From NCBI GenBank assembly GCA_029553955.1, contig JAKPJZ010000250.1, positions 124,001 through 188,000 on the forward strand: a DNA stretch of 64,000 nucleotides, in the 5' to 3' direction. The notes under the pieces are model-generated. The model saw nothing but the letters and a program-made list of their open reading frames with translations. It made no database searches and had not been told where the DNA came from. Below are positions 28,069 through 38,474 of this stretch, one piece after another. This DNA comes from Chloroflexota bacterium (lineage in GTDB: Bacteria > Chloroflexota > Anaerolineae > SpSt-313). Position 1 is the first letter of the stretch; every line of letters starts with the position of its first letter. The translations under genes were made by a program, and so were the position numbers.

Positions 28069-28407
28069 GTGGCAGGCGTGGGGTGTTACGCCACCTGGTA
28101 GATCGCCGGCCGGTAGCGTGGCGAGGGAATGGGCTTGCCGGCGGCGCGAGCGGCTTCGAGCCAGGCCTCTATGGAGGCTGTCACGGCAAGAAGCTTTGGC
28201 CAAGACCACATCGCCCAAGAACCTCTGCGGTCTTGGTGATTCAGCAGCCTCCGACGGTTCTGGGGTGCACCCTCCGGCGTGCCGGGTATATCCCACAGTC
28301 GTGGGGCACCCGTGTGCTGGCCGGGTTCTCCGCTCCGCTGCCACCCTTTGGGCGCGGACAAGCCTGCACAGGCTCATGTTCTCGTGCGCCCGGCCCTGAC
28401 CCGGGTT

Positions 28408-28485
28408 AGGGGTTTGGCGGGCTGGCTGGCGTTGCTGGCCGCCCCGCGGGGCGGCCAGCAACGCCAGCCAGCCCGCCAAACCCCT
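28408..28485. repeat. 78-bp perfect loopless palindrome
   Basis: aggggtttggcgggctggctggcgttgctggccgccccg plus exact reverse complement. Confidence 0.97.
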
Positions 28486-28594
28486 GCCTCAAAGGCCAGC
28501 ACCGGGTTCGTGCGAAGCTCAAGAGCCGGTCACCAACGATGATGGGATATACCCCCGGCGTGCCAGAGTTGTTTCCCTAATACGCAGAGTGTGG

Positions 28595-28600
28595 TATAAT
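28595..28600 (+). promoter_or_regulatory. Candidate -10 element (TATAAT)
   Basis: gtgTGGTATAAT upstream of the CapA-like gene; -35 not convincing. Confidence 0.4.
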
Positions 28601-28725
28601 CGCGTGGCAGGATTGGCAAGAGGGATGGACCGATTATGGCAGGCACGTGCAGGCGCCGCCGCACACGGCCAAAGCCAGCCGAGGCCACGGCGCAGGCACT
28701 GCCTGGCCAACGTGCAAGGAAACGA

Positions 28726-30342
28726 ATGAGATACTTCCGTATTCTGTCTGTACTCCTGATCCTCTCGCTCGCTGCCGGCGCCTGCGCTGCGCCCGCCGGC
28801 CCGGCAGCCGCCGCAGCCCCGCCCGGCATCTCTGCACTCGGTGAAGCGGCAGCACCGGGCGCGCCGCTCTCCGTCGGCTGCAGCGACACCGCGCCCGCGG
28901 CGGCCTGCGTGCGCCTGCGCGAGTTCATCGCCCCCGCCGCCGACCGCCTGGCCTGGAGCGACGACGCGGCGACCGCCGATGTGCTGCTCGACGCGGGCGC
29001 GGCTCAGGGCTCCCTGGCGGGCACCTGGACCTACGCCCTGGTCGCCCCCTTCCGCACCGTCGACGATGGCGTGGCCCTGGCCGACCTGCAGGCCGCCTGG
29101 CAGGGCCGGCCCAGCGGCGCACTGGCGGCGCACCCGCTCTTGGCCAGCCCCGGTACCCTACGCGTCTTCACGGCGCTGTGGGGGCCGGCCGCTTCTACGG
29201 TGCGCGCCGTCGCCGCGGCCACGCTGCTCGCCGAGGCCGAGCGCGCCTCGGGCTGGGCCATCATCCCCTTTGACGAGCTGGAGATGCGCTGGAAGGTGCT
29301 GCAGGTCGACGGCCTCTCGCCGCTGGCCAGGGGCCTGGACCAGCCGTACGCCCTGCAGGTGCCGCTCACGCTGCGCGGCAGCCGCGCCCAGGAAGTGTTG
29401 GCGCAGGCGCCCGCTGCGTTGAGCAACCGCCAGGAGGGGCGCATGACGATTGTGGCCATGACCGGGGTGACGGCCCTGGTGCGCGCCACGGCCACGATCA
29501 TGGAGGCCTACGGCGTCACCTACCCGGCGCGGGACATTGCGGACTGGCTGACCTCCGCCGACCTGACACACATCTCCAACGAGGTCCCCTTCGACAGCAA
29601 CTATGAAGTGCAGACCGACCCGGAGAGCCTGCGCTTCAATTCCAAGGATAGCTACATCGAGCTGCTGGAAGCGGTTGGCACCGACATTGTCGAGATGACC
29701 GGCAACCACATGCTCGACTATGGCCCCGAGCCGCTACTGCACACCTTCGACCTGTACCGTCAGCGCGGCTGGCAGTGGTACGCCGCCGGCGAGGACCTGG
29801 CCGCGGCGACGGCGCCGCTCAAGATCGAGCACAACGGCAATCGCATCGCCTTCTTGGGCTGCAACTACTGGGGCCCGCCCTCCGCCTGGGCCACCGCAGA
29901 CAGCCCCGGCACCGCGCCCCCCGACCTCGAGGGCATGCAGGCGCAGATCCGCGCCCTGCGCAGCGAAGGCTACCTGCCCATCGTCACCTTCCAGTACGTC
30001 GAGACCTACGACTCTGCGCCCCTGCCGCGGCAGGTCGTCGACTTTCGCGCCATGGCCGAAGCCGGGGCGGTGGTCGTCCAGGGCAGCCAGGCGCACCAGC
30101 CGCAGGCACTCGAGTTCCAGGGCGATGCCTTTATCCACTATGGCCTGGGCAACCTCTTCTTCGATCAGATGGAGGTCCTGGCCACGCGGCAAGAGTTCAT
30201 CGATTGCCTCGTCTTCTACGACAACCGCCTGCTCTCCGTCGAGCTGCGCACGGCCATGCTCGAGGACTGGGCGCGCCCGCGGCCCATGACCCCCGAAGAG
30301 CGCGCCGAGCTGCTCGGGCAGGTCTTTGCTATCCAGCCGTGA
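28726..30342 (+). CDS. CapA-family (poly-gamma-glutamate capsule-like) lipoprotein with N-terminal extension
   Basis: Lipobox LSLAAGAC; ISNEVPFDSNYEVQ...SLRFNSKDSYIELLEAVGTDIVEMTGNHMLDYG...GSQAHQPQALEFQGDAFIHYGLGNLFFDQ. Confidence 0.82.
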   Translation: MRYFRILSVLLILSLAAGACAAPAGPAAAAAPPGISALGEAAAPGAPLSVGCSDTAPAAACVRLREFIAPAADRLAWSDDAATADVLLDAGAAQGSLAGTWTYALVAPFRTVDDGVALADLQAAWQGRPSGALAAHPLLASPGTLRVFTALWGPAASTVRAVAAATLLAEAERASGWAIIPFDELEMRWKVLQVDGLSPLARGLDQPYALQVPLTLRGSRAQEVLAQAPAALSNRQEGRMTIVAMTGVTALVRATATIMEAYGVTYPARDIADWLTSADLTHISNEVPFDSNYEVQTDPESLRFNSKDSYIELLEAVGTDIVEMTGNHMLDYGPEPLLHTFDLYRQRGWQWYAAGEDLAAATAPLKIEHNGNRIAFLGCNYWGPPSAWATADSPGTAPPDLEGMQAQIRALRSEGYLPIVTFQYVETYDSAPLPRQVVDFRAMAEAGAVVVQGSQAHQPQALEFQGDAFIHYGLGNLFFDQMEVLATRQEFIDCLVFYDNRLLSVELRTAMLEDWARPRPMTPEERAELLGQVFAIQP

Positions 30343-30392
30343 CCTGAAGGGGCTGGGCATGCTGTCACGCGCAGCTCGTTCCTGATCAGGGA

Positions 30393-30472
30393 GGGGGATT
30401 TTGAGGTTCTCCAGCGCCGACTGGCCCGCCCGCAGGCGGGCCAGTCGGCGCTGGAGAACCTCAAAATCCCCC
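30393..30472. repeat. Long palindrome, 38-bp perfect arms, 4-nt loop
   Basis: gggggattttgaggttctccagcgccgactggcccgcc-cgca-exact reverse complement. Confidence 0.97.
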
Positions 30473-30546
30473 AGAAAAGGGCTCCGTACCGGGTGGCTGC
30501 GGAGCGTGCAGGCCGGTTATCCGACATTCGGACGCGAGCGCGGCCT

Positions 30547-30954
30547 TTACGGCGCGCTCCAGTCCTCTACCTGTAGACCTTCGATGCGGTCGAAATGCTT
30601 GCGATTGTGTGTCACCAGGGTCCAGCCGCTGGCTAGCGCGACGCCCGCGATGAGCAGATCAATGTCGTCAATCGGCATGCCCCGCGCTCTGAGCGCCGCG
30701 TAGAGGTCAGCCGACAGCATGACGGACGCTTCCGTGAGGGGAACGATGTTGTTCTGCGCGGCGAACTCGAGGAAGGCAGCCATCTGTTTCTGCGCGCCGC
30801 GGTGCTTGAGGCCGCTCACGATCTCATAGTAGGTGATGATGGTGGTGTTGATGGTGCCATGCAGGGTGGCGTAGGTATCGAAGCGTGCAACGACGTTGGG
30901 ATCACCGTGGAAGAACATGGAGAGGATGTCGGTATCAATCAGCGCCTGTTTCAT
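30547..30954 (-). CDS. PIN-domain (VapC-like) ribonuclease toxin
   Basis: MKQALIDTDILSMFFHGDP...TYYEIVSGL...IDDIDLLIAGVALASGWTLVTHNRKHFDRIEGLQVEDW. Confidence 0.9.
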   Translation of the reverse strand: MKQALIDTDILSMFFHGDPNVVARFDTYATLHGTINTTIITYYEIVSGLKHRGAQKQMAAFLEFAAQNNIVPLTEASVMLSADLYAALRARGMPIDDIDLLIAGVALASGWTLVTHNRKHFDRIEGLQVEDWSAP

Positions 30955-31198
30955 CGCTACGCCTCCCCGAGAACGCGCGCCGGCGACGCTCCCCTACCTC
31001 GTGGAGAAAGGAGTCGAATGACTCGCTGGGCATGTCTTCCCAGCATCCAGCGAACTGCATCACCGACCGGCCCTGCTTCTCCGCGCTCTGCAAGCCTATG
31101 CGGAAGTAGTGTAGAAGCGTATAGACGTCAGCCAGCCTGTCTTCCGGAATAAGCTCGACTTCCCGGATCACCTTGGTTCTCGCGGTAGATGGACTCAT
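30935..31198 (-). CDS. Probable cognate antitoxin of the PIN toxin
   Basis: Small ORF overlapping the PIN gene by 20 bp; STARTKVIREVELIPEDRLADVYTLLHYFRIGLQS resembles a DNA-binding antitoxin N-terminus. Confidence 0.65.
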   Translation of the reverse strand: MSPSTARTKVIREVELIPEDRLADVYTLLHYFRIGLQSAEKQGRSVMQFAGCWEDMPSESFDSFLHEVGERRRRAFSGRRSDETGAD

Positions 31199-31395
31199 CT
31201 CGCACCCCTCCATGAGAGCGAATCTTGCATCGTCCACAGTGTACCAGGAAACGGCAGCAGGCACAAGCAAAGATGCCAGAGAGCCTGCAAGTCTGTCCCA
31301 ATTCTCGCATCCCGATTGTCATACTCTATAGATAAGGAGTGCCGCAGTGGGCGGCGCCGGCGCCGGCGCCGGCATGCATCCCAAGGAGCCTGCCC

Positions 31396-31956
31396 ATGCC
31401 AGCATCGTGCACAGATCGCGGGCGAGCCGAGCCCCAGGCCTCGGGTGGCACCGCCGCCGAGGCGGGGACGGCGCTGGCGGTGGACCTCTTTGAGCGCTAC
31501 CACGAGGAGGTCTACGGCTACCTCTGCGGCATGGTGCGCGACCCGGCCTGGGCCGAGGACCTGGCGCAGGAGACGTTCCTGCGCGTGCTGCGGGCGCGCC
31601 GGCAGTTGCCCGGGGTGCAGAACTGCCGCGCCTGGCTGTACCGCGTGGCCACCAACGTGGCGCTGAATGCGCTCAAGCGGCGGCGGCGCTTTGCCTGGCT
31701 GCCGTGGCGCGCGGGCGACCGCGAAGTGAGCGCGCCCGACGTGGCCGAGCAGGTGGCCGAGCGTAATGCGCTGGAGGCGGCGCTGGCGAGCCTGCCCGCG
31801 GAGAGCCGCGCGCCGCTCCTGCTCTACGCCCAGTACGGCCTGAGCCCTGCCGAGGTGGCCGCGGCGCTGGGCCTGAGCGAGGCCGCGGCCCGCAAGCGCA
31901 TCTACCGGGCGACGGCGCTCTTCCGCCAGGCCTTTGGCAAGGGGGACGCGCGATGA
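31396..31956 (+). CDS. ECF-type RNA polymerase sigma factor
   Basis: FERYHEEVYGYLCGMVRDPAWAEDLAQETFLRVLRA...NCRAWLYRVATNVALNALKRRRR; region 4 YGLSPAEVAAALGLSEAAARKRIYRA. Confidence 0.93.
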   Translation: MPASCTDRGRAEPQASGGTAAEAGTALAVDLFERYHEEVYGYLCGMVRDPAWAEDLAQETFLRVLRARRQLPGVQNCRAWLYRVATNVALNALKRRRRFAWLPWRAGDREVSAPDVAEQVAERNALEAALASLPAESRAPLLLYAQYGLSPAEVAAALGLSEAAARKRIYRATALFRQAFGKGDAR

Positions 31957-34900
31957 TGAGCCACGCGCAGCACGAGGAACGGCTGGCCGTATACCCCGAC
32001 CTGGCCCCGGCGGAGCGCACCGAGGTCGACGCCCACCTCGCCACGTGTGCGGCCTGCGCGGCGCTCTTGGGCGACTATCGGCGCCTGCACCAGGCGCTGC
32101 GCAGCCGCCCTGCCCCCAGGCCCAGCCCACGGCTGCGCCAGGGGTTTGCGGCCGCCGTGGCGCAGCCGCAGGCCAGGGGCGCCGGTCTGTGGGCCGAGCT
32201 CTCGCGGGCGGCGCTGGCGCTGGGCAACGCCGCGGTGTGGACGGCGGTGGCGGCGGTGGCGCTGCTGCTCGTGGTGGGCGTGATCGTGGCCGGGCGGCCG
32301 CTGGTCGAGCGGGCATGGCCGGCGGGGCAGCCAACAGGGACGGCAGGCGACCGTTGGGTCACCGGGCACCTCAGCGTCGAGGGCCAGGTCAGCTACGCCT
32401 GCCGCCTGCTCATCCCCGCAGATTGGGCCGGCAAGTACGAGGTGACGGAGCGGGGGAACACCGTCTCGTTCGCGTACACCGTGCCTCCCGACGTGCGCGA
32501 GCTGCTGGCCGGGCTGACGCCGGCGCCGGGTTTGGCCAGGCCCAACCCGAGCGAGACCCTGTTCTGGGTGTCGCTCTTCAGCGATGCCCGGTGGCGAGAG
32601 GAGCAACAGCAGCCGGGCGTGGGGAGGGTGGTGCGCTCGCTCGATGGCCTGGTCGTCGTCAGCGGCTCGGCCATTGCCAACATGTACTCTGCATTCAGCA
32701 GCGAGCCGTGGCCGCGGGTGGCCGCCGAGTTCCAGCGCATGGCCGGCCAGGTGCCGGGCATCCTGCAGACCCTGGAGGTGGCGGGCGATCCCACAAGGTC
32801 CACGCCCACCCCTCTTGCGGAGCCCGCCGTCGCCGTGACGCGGCTGGAGCGGCTGCAGGACCTCTGCTGCCCGCCCAGGTTCGCCCCCGATGGCAAGACC
32901 TATCTGACCGTGCGCGATGGCCGGCTCTATGAGCGCGCCCTCGGCGGCGGGCCGGAGACCGAGCGCCCGATCGACGTCAGGCAAGGCGATGCGCCGCTGC
33001 AGGTGAGCAACGCCGCCTGGACGCCCGACGGCGCCCGCATCGTCGTCACCGTGGGCGCGCCTCAACGCGGCAACACGGCGGCGCTGTACCTCGTCGACCC
33101 GGCGAGCGGTGCGGCGCGCGCGCTCGGCGAGACCTCCACCCCCTGGCGCCTGACCTTCGACACCCGCGGCCGCATCGTCGTGGGCACGCAGACCGGCTAC
33201 CAGGCGCTGCAGCTCGACAGCGGCGCTGCGGTCGCCATCCCCGGCATCGCGCCGCGCGATGCGAGCGGCGTCGAGACCGAGCTGGCCTTCTCGCCCGACG
33301 GCCGCTCCCTGGCGGCGCTCCAGGGCCAGGAGCTGGCTATCGTGGACCTGGCCAGCGGGCTGAGGACCTCGGTCACCGTGCGCATCCATCCGCAGTGGCG
33401 CGCCTGCTTTGCCTGGTCCACTGACGGCCGCCAGCTCGCCTACGCCACCGGCGTGCGCGGCGCGGCGCCCGAGCTGTGGGTTGTCAACGCCGACGGCAGC
33501 GGCGCGCGGCGGCTGGTGACGCGCGCGGGCGACCGCAGCGGCGCCTACGCCGGGCTCTCGTGGCTGCCCGGCACACCCTATATCGTCTACGAGTACGTGC
33601 CCGACTCGAACACCGCCACGCTGCAGGGCGAGTACCAGGTGGTCAGCGCGGCGGGTGGCCCGGCCAAGACGCTCTTTACCAACGGCCTGGGCCTCACCCT
33701 CTCGCCCGACGGCCACGTCATCTCTTTCGTGCGCGACCTGCCGGGGCCCGACGAGACGGGGAGCTGGGTGGCGGTGCTGGAGTATGGGGAGGTGGGCGAG
33801 GCGGCCACGCCCGCACCCACGCCGGCGCCGTCGGCGACCGCCCAGCCCGTGCGGGTGCCGCCGGGCACGGTGGCGCTCTATGGCGTGGGCGCGCCGCAGG
33901 AGAACGTGGCCCTCTACGCGCTCTCGGCCGGCGGCACGGCAACCGCGCTCGGCGTCGAGGTCCCCTGGGGCACAGTAGCCTCCGGCGATGGCCGCTGGCT
34001 GGCGCACGCCGACGCCCCCATGCCGGGCGCGCATGCTGTGGTCGTCGAAAACCTGCAGGACCGCCGCCGCTACACCATCCCGCTGAGCGATGCCTGCGTC
34101 GCCGGCCCGTGCGTGACGGGGCTCTACGCCTTTGACCACGCGGCGACGCGCCTGGCATCGGTCGAAGTGACGCGCGACGCCTGGGCCATCGTTGTCGCCA
34201 ACCTGCAGGACGGCTCGAGCCGGCGCTTCGAGATGCGCCGCCCCCAGGCCAGCAGCTACCCCATCATGCCCGGCGCGCCCCTGGGCTGGGCGTCGACCGG
34301 CGAGCTCCTGCTCGACACCTTTGCGCCCTTCAGTGAGGGCGCCTTCATGGGCGTGTGGGCGCTGACCCTGCCCGACAGCGGCGCGCCGGCCGCGATCGAC
34401 GCCCTCCCCAGCCGGCAGTTGCTGGCCCCGCGGGCCTATCGGCAGCGGCCGCAGCTTTCTCCCGACGGCGCCAGGCTGCTCTACCTGGCGCGCGACCCGG
34501 GCTACACCCCGGCTGGCTACCCGCTCAGCGGCGGCTTTGAGGACATGGCCGTGAACCAGCTCTGGTCGCTCAGTCTCGTCAGCGGCGCTGCCACCAAGCT
34601 GGTCGATATCAACGACGGCGGGGCGCTTGCCCCTGCCGCGGCCTGGTCGCTCGATGGGCGTGAGGCGCTCTTCGCCCAAGGCCGCTACGCCAGCAGCGGC
34701 GTGCTCGGGCGCCTGACGCTCGAGGCGGTCGTCATGGCCGGCGCGCTGCGCGAGATCGGGCCACTTGAGATCCATGGCACCCTCTCGGCCCTCTACTGCG
34801 GCTGGCCCGGCCTGGCTCTGGCGACCACCTACGGCCAGGCGAGCGAGCTCTACACCGTGGACCTGGCGACCGGCCGGGCGACCCTGGCGGCCAGGGATGC

Positions 34901-35699
34901 GGTCGTGCTGGCGACCAACCCGTTGGCCGAGGGCGAAGAGGCCGGCATCCCCGCCGAAGGGCCGCCGGTCACCACTTCGGCGGTGGATGGCTGGATCGGC
35001 ACTGTCGTTGCGCTCGACCCCCTGGCCCAGTACGACGATTACTTCCTGCGCAATGACGGTGAGCGCTATGGCATTGACGGCAGCGCCGCCGGGCTGACGG
35101 CGCAGATCGAAAGCGCGCGCCGCCAGGGCAACGCCATCCAGGTGTGGGGGCAGCTCCAGACGAACGTGCCCGACGCCTACGGCCGCCAGATCATCGTCGA
35201 GCGGCTCGATGTGATCAGTGTTCCGGCTGCGGTGGCCACCCCCTGCCCCTCGCGCTCCATCGACCTGCCCGCGCCGGCACGCTTCGACCCGCTGCCCGAT
35301 GCCCGCGGCGCCATCGCCGTCTCCACGGCGGGCGGCGGCTTTGGCCTGGCCTTCCCCGATACGGGCGCCGTCGTGCCGGTCCACACGCTGGTGCCCTGGT
35401 GCGGCCAGCAGGTGCGCGAGGCCGACCGCGGCCTGGCCTGGTCGCCCGACGGCCGGCGCATCGCCTTCGTCTACTCGGAGTACGGCCCGCCGCAGGACGA
35501 GCAGACCGGCTACCTCATGCTCGCTGACCTGGCACGGGGCGTCGTGCGGCCGCTGCTGGAGCAGCCAGGCGTGTATGGCCGGCCTGCCTGGTCGCCCAAC
35601 GGCACACGGCTGGCCATGTCGGGCAACGTGCCCGGCGAGTGGCGCTATGCGCTGTTCATCAGCGAGCGCAGCAGCGAGCCATGGACGAGCACGCGCTGA
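31953..35699 (+). CDS. zf-HC2 anti-sigma domain fused via TM to an extracytoplasmic TolB/WD40-like beta-propeller region
   Basis: ERLAVYPDLAPAERTEVDAHLATCAACAALLGDYR; TM VWTAVAAVALLLVVGVIVAG; repeated SPDGRxLA / WSPDGRRIAF motifs; ATGA coupled to sigma. Confidence 0.8.
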   Translation: MMSHAQHEERLAVYPDLAPAERTEVDAHLATCAACAALLGDYRRLHQALRSRPAPRPSPRLRQGFAAAVAQPQARGAGLWAELSRAALALGNAAVWTAVAAVALLLVVGVIVAGRPLVERAWPAGQPTGTAGDRWVTGHLSVEGQVSYACRLLIPADWAGKYEVTERGNTVSFAYTVPPDVRELLAGLTPAPGLARPNPSETLFWVSLFSDARWREEQQQPGVGRVVRSLDGLVVVSGSAIANMYSAFSSEPWPRVAAEFQRMAGQVPGILQTLEVAGDPTRSTPTPLAEPAVAVTRLERLQDLCCPPRFAPDGKTYLTVRDGRLYERALGGGPETERPIDVRQGDAPLQVSNAAWTPDGARIVVTVGAPQRGNTAALYLVDPASGAARALGETSTPWRLTFDTRGRIVVGTQTGYQALQLDSGAAVAIPGIAPRDASGVETELAFSPDGRSLAALQGQELAIVDLASGLRTSVTVRIHPQWRACFAWSTDGRQLAYATGVRGAAPELWVVNADGSGARRLVTRAGDRSGAYAGLSWLPGTPYIVYEYVPDSNTATLQGEYQVVSAAGGPAKTLFTNGLGLTLSPDGHVISFVRDLPGPDETGSWVAVLEYGEVGEAATPAPTPAPSATAQPVRVPPGTVALYGVGAPQENVALYALSAGGTATALGVEVPWGTVASGDGRWLAHADAPMPGAHAVVVENLQDRRRYTIPLSDACVAGPCVTGLYAFDHAATRLASVEVTRDAWAIVVANLQDGSSRRFEMRRPQASSYPIMPGAPLGWASTGELLLDTFAPFSEGAFMGVWALTLPDSGAPAAIDALPSRQLLAPRAYRQRPQLSPDGARLLYLARDPGYTPAGYPLSGGFEDMAVNQLWSLSLVSGAATKLVDINDGGALAPAAAWSLDGREALFAQGRYASSGVLGRLTLEAVVMAGALREIGPLEIHGTLSALYCGWPGLALATTYGQASELYTVDLATGRATLAARDAVVLATNPLAEGEEAGIPAEGPPVTTSAVDGWIGTVVALDPLAQYDDYFLRNDGERYGIDGSAAGLTAQIESARRQGNAIQVWGQLQTNVPDAYGRQIIVERLDVISVPAAVATPCPSRSIDLPAPARFDPLPDARGAIAVSTAGGGFGLAFPDTGAVVPVHTLVPWCGQQVREADRGLAWSPDGRRIAFVYSEYGPPQDEQTGYLMLADLARGVVRPLLEQPGVYGRPAWSPNGTRLAMSGNVPGEWRYALFISERSSEPWTSTR

Positions 35700-36337
35700 T
35701 CGCGGCTGCCTGCCGGGGAGACGCGGAGAGCCTGGGCCGGCTCGCGGAAAGGTACCAGGATGCCGCCTACAACGTCGCCTACCGGCTGCTGGGGTGCACC
35801 GGCCTGGCCACGGAGGCGCTGGAGGAGGCGCTCCTGGCGGCCCTCAGCGACGCGAGGCAGCACATATGCGTGCACAGCGAGTCGACCGTCGTGCCGGGGA
35901 TGGCCGGCCCCACGGCCGGGGTGTCACGGGGGGCAATGCGGGGCGAGTCGTTCGGGACCTGGCTGCTGCGCCGCGTTGTCGCTGCCTGCCGCCGCCGTGC
36001 ACGGCTGAGGCGCTGCCCGCCGGCCTCGCCTGGCCGCCTTGAGGACCCTGGAGGGGCTTCACTGGGGCCGGGCCTGGTGCAGGCCATCGAGGCCGGCCTT
36101 GCCGCGTTGCCGCTGGAGTCGCGGCTGGTGCTGGTGCTGGCCGACGTACAGGGGCTGAGCTACGAGGAGATCGCCCAGGTCGCCGGCGTGGCGCCGCGGG
36201 CCGTTGCGCGGCGGCGCGCCACGGCGCGCGCCCGGCTGAGGGACTGGATGGATGCCAGCGGCCATGGAACCTTTGGCCCGGAGCGAGCGTCTTCTACTTG
36301 GAGTGCATCGCGACGCCGGCCAAATGCTCGCCCATGA
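35682..36337 (+). CDS. Sigma-70-like (ECF) protein
   Basis: AACRGDAESLGRLAERYQDAAYNVAYRLLG...PLESRLVLVLADVQGLSYEEIAQVAGVAPRAVARRRATARARLRDWM. Confidence 0.75.
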
Positions 36338-36382
36338 GGCCGCCGGCAGGCGGGCGATGCACTGTGCAGAGGAGGCTGGCCC

Positions 36383-38046
36383 ATGTTTCGCCGGCCGGTA
36401 CCCCAGCGGTGTGCTCTGGCCTTGGCCCTGGCGCTCACCCTCGCGGCCTGCACCGCCGCGCCCACGCAGGCCGGCGCCCCTGTAGGGGCGGTTCGGGAAC
36501 CGTCCACGTCCACGACGCCGGCCGCGAGCGCAACGCTGCAATCTCCCACCCCGTCGCCAGTGGCCACCCGCACGCCCGTGCCCCGAGCGTCGTGGCCATC
36601 GCCAACCCCTTCGAGCGCCGCCACCTGGCCGCGGGCGAGCCGATCACCCACTTTGGCATGTTCTTCATGGATGTGGCCAGCGGCGAGGTCGAGGCCTGGT
36701 CGCTGCCGAGGGCCGATGGCGCCCTCGTGACCTATTCCACGTCGTCCGATAGCCGCTGGGTCTTGGCCTACCCCTCCGCCGCGGCCTATGCTGTCGACCG
36801 CCAGAGCGGGGCTGCCTTCCGCTGGGGTCGCAACAGCCCGCGGCTGGTGGCGCTGCAGGGCGAGCACCTGCTGTTTCGCGATCAGGGGCGCACCTGGGTG
36901 GTGGGGCTGCGCCAGCCCGAGCCCGCGCTGCTGCCGGTCAAGCCGGCCGAGGGCTGCGTAGCGCTGTCGCCCGATGGCGAGACGGCGGCCGTGCTCAGCG
37001 GGCGCACGCTCTCGCTGGTGCGCCTCGCCGACCTCAGTTGCCGCACGGTGGCCGAGCTGGCCCTGCCCGCCGGCGCGCTGGATTCGTTGTATCTCCGAGC
37101 GGGGCCACGTGGCGCATGGTTTGCGGTGGAGGCCCGCGTGGCCGAGGGCACAGGCGCGGCGCGCAGGACCACACGGTGGATCGCACGTTATTCCTGGCAA
37201 GGCGAGCGCCTCGGCGAGCTGACGCTGCCCGGCGACAGTTGGTACGCCCCCCTCTCTCCCGATGGTCGCCTCATTGCCTGGGAGGAGCAGCTGTCGAGCC
37301 TGACTAAGGCTGTGGTCGTGGCCGATGCCGCGACTCTCGCGCCCCGCTTGCGCATCGTCGGCGCGACGCTGTGCTTCTACGACCTGGGCTCCGGCGACTG
37401 GCTGGCCGACAGCTCGGGCTTGATCGTGCGCACCAGTGAGGGCTACCACATCGTCACGCGCGACGGCTGGCTCGTCGCCCTTCCCAGCCCGGGCGGCGTG
37501 CCGTTGCCCGACCCCGACGAGCCGCTGCCCGCGCCCGACCGCGCAGACCTTCTCGCCGTTGGCCGCCGCGTGGTGATCGACACGACGGGCAAGGCGCTGG
37601 CCGTCGCTACCCTGGACGCCGGCCCCGACTGGGACCGGCCCGCCGACCTCTACCCCTGGGGGCCAGATTCGACCGAGCTGCGCTTCGCCCTGCCACACCT
37701 GGGCCACGGCGGCTCGTGCGGCGAGACGGAATACCTGCTGCCGGCGCGGGTGGAGCGGCCGCCCTTTGGCCCGCTGGTCCTGGCTGTGGGGCTGCCCGCC
37801 GGCGACTGCGCCAACCTGCGCGCCGCGCCCGGCATCAAGGCCGAGGTACTGGCCTGTCTGCCCGGCGGCATGCGGCTTTCCCCTGCGCCGCTGGCTGAGC
37901 GGCCCCGGTCAGAGGGCGAGGAGCCCTACTACCTCAGCCTCTGCATGGCCTGGGCCGGCAATAGCCTTTGGCTGCGCGTGCGCACGGCCGCTGGGCAGGA
38001 GGGCTGGCTGGATGCGCAGGCGGGGGAGATCGGCTGGGCGCAGTGA
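36383..38046 (+). pseudogene. Propeller lipoprotein with C-terminal SH3-like segment; signal peptide and body in different frames
   Basis: Frame 2 MFRRPVPQRCALALALALTLAACTAAPTQAG...; frame 1 SVVAIANPFERRHLAAGEPITHFGMFFMDVASG...NLRAAPGIKAEVLACLPGG; break near 36570-36600. Confidence 0.6.
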
Positions 38047-38047
38047 C

Positions 38048-38452
38048 CTTCGCTACCCCCCCGCGACGGGGAATAGGTTGGGTCCGCCGGTGATGCGGCA
38101 CCGGTGGTCTTGCCGCGTTGGGGATCGTGTCAAGGGAGAGACATCGTACCCATTCAGGCTCGAGTGCAAAGAGGGTCCATGCTGCTGCGTACCCTTGCAC
38201 GCGATCCCCCCATCGAACGCGGGAGGACGCGAACAGGGATAGACAGGATACACAGGATGGTAGTACCTTATCCTGTTCAGCCCCTGCGGGCCAAGCCGCC
38301 GGGCTTGGCCCGCAGGGGCGCAGGCCTGCGCATCCCTGTTCGTCGTTCTCCCAAGGGTCTCCAGCGCGAGTGTGAACAAGTACGTGACATCCAGCCGGCG
38401 AGCGTCGCTCGTAGCGGCAGCCTATTCCCCCCTGTGGGGTGACGGGTAGCGG
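38048..38452. repeat. Imperfect inverted-repeat-bounded element with a further repeat nested inside
   Basis: cgctaccccccgcgacggggaatagg ... cctattcccccctgtggggtgacgggtagcg; inner gaacagggatagacaggatacacagg and cccctgcgggccaagc/gcttggcccgcagggg. Confidence 0.7.
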
Positions 38453-38474
38453 AGGGTGCTTCATGGAGGTGAAC

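Noticed and set aside
30547-31198. vapBC-like and hicBA (23228-23625) as novel defence systems
   Set aside because: Standard toxin-antitoxin layouts with recognisable PIN and HicA/HicB features; no additional defence genes nearby.
31902-35384. 1160-aa minus-strand ORF antisense to the anti-sigma/propeller gene
   Set aside because: High GC leaves antisense frames open; Arg/Gly/Ala/His-rich translation without recognisable domains, while the plus strand has clear motifs.
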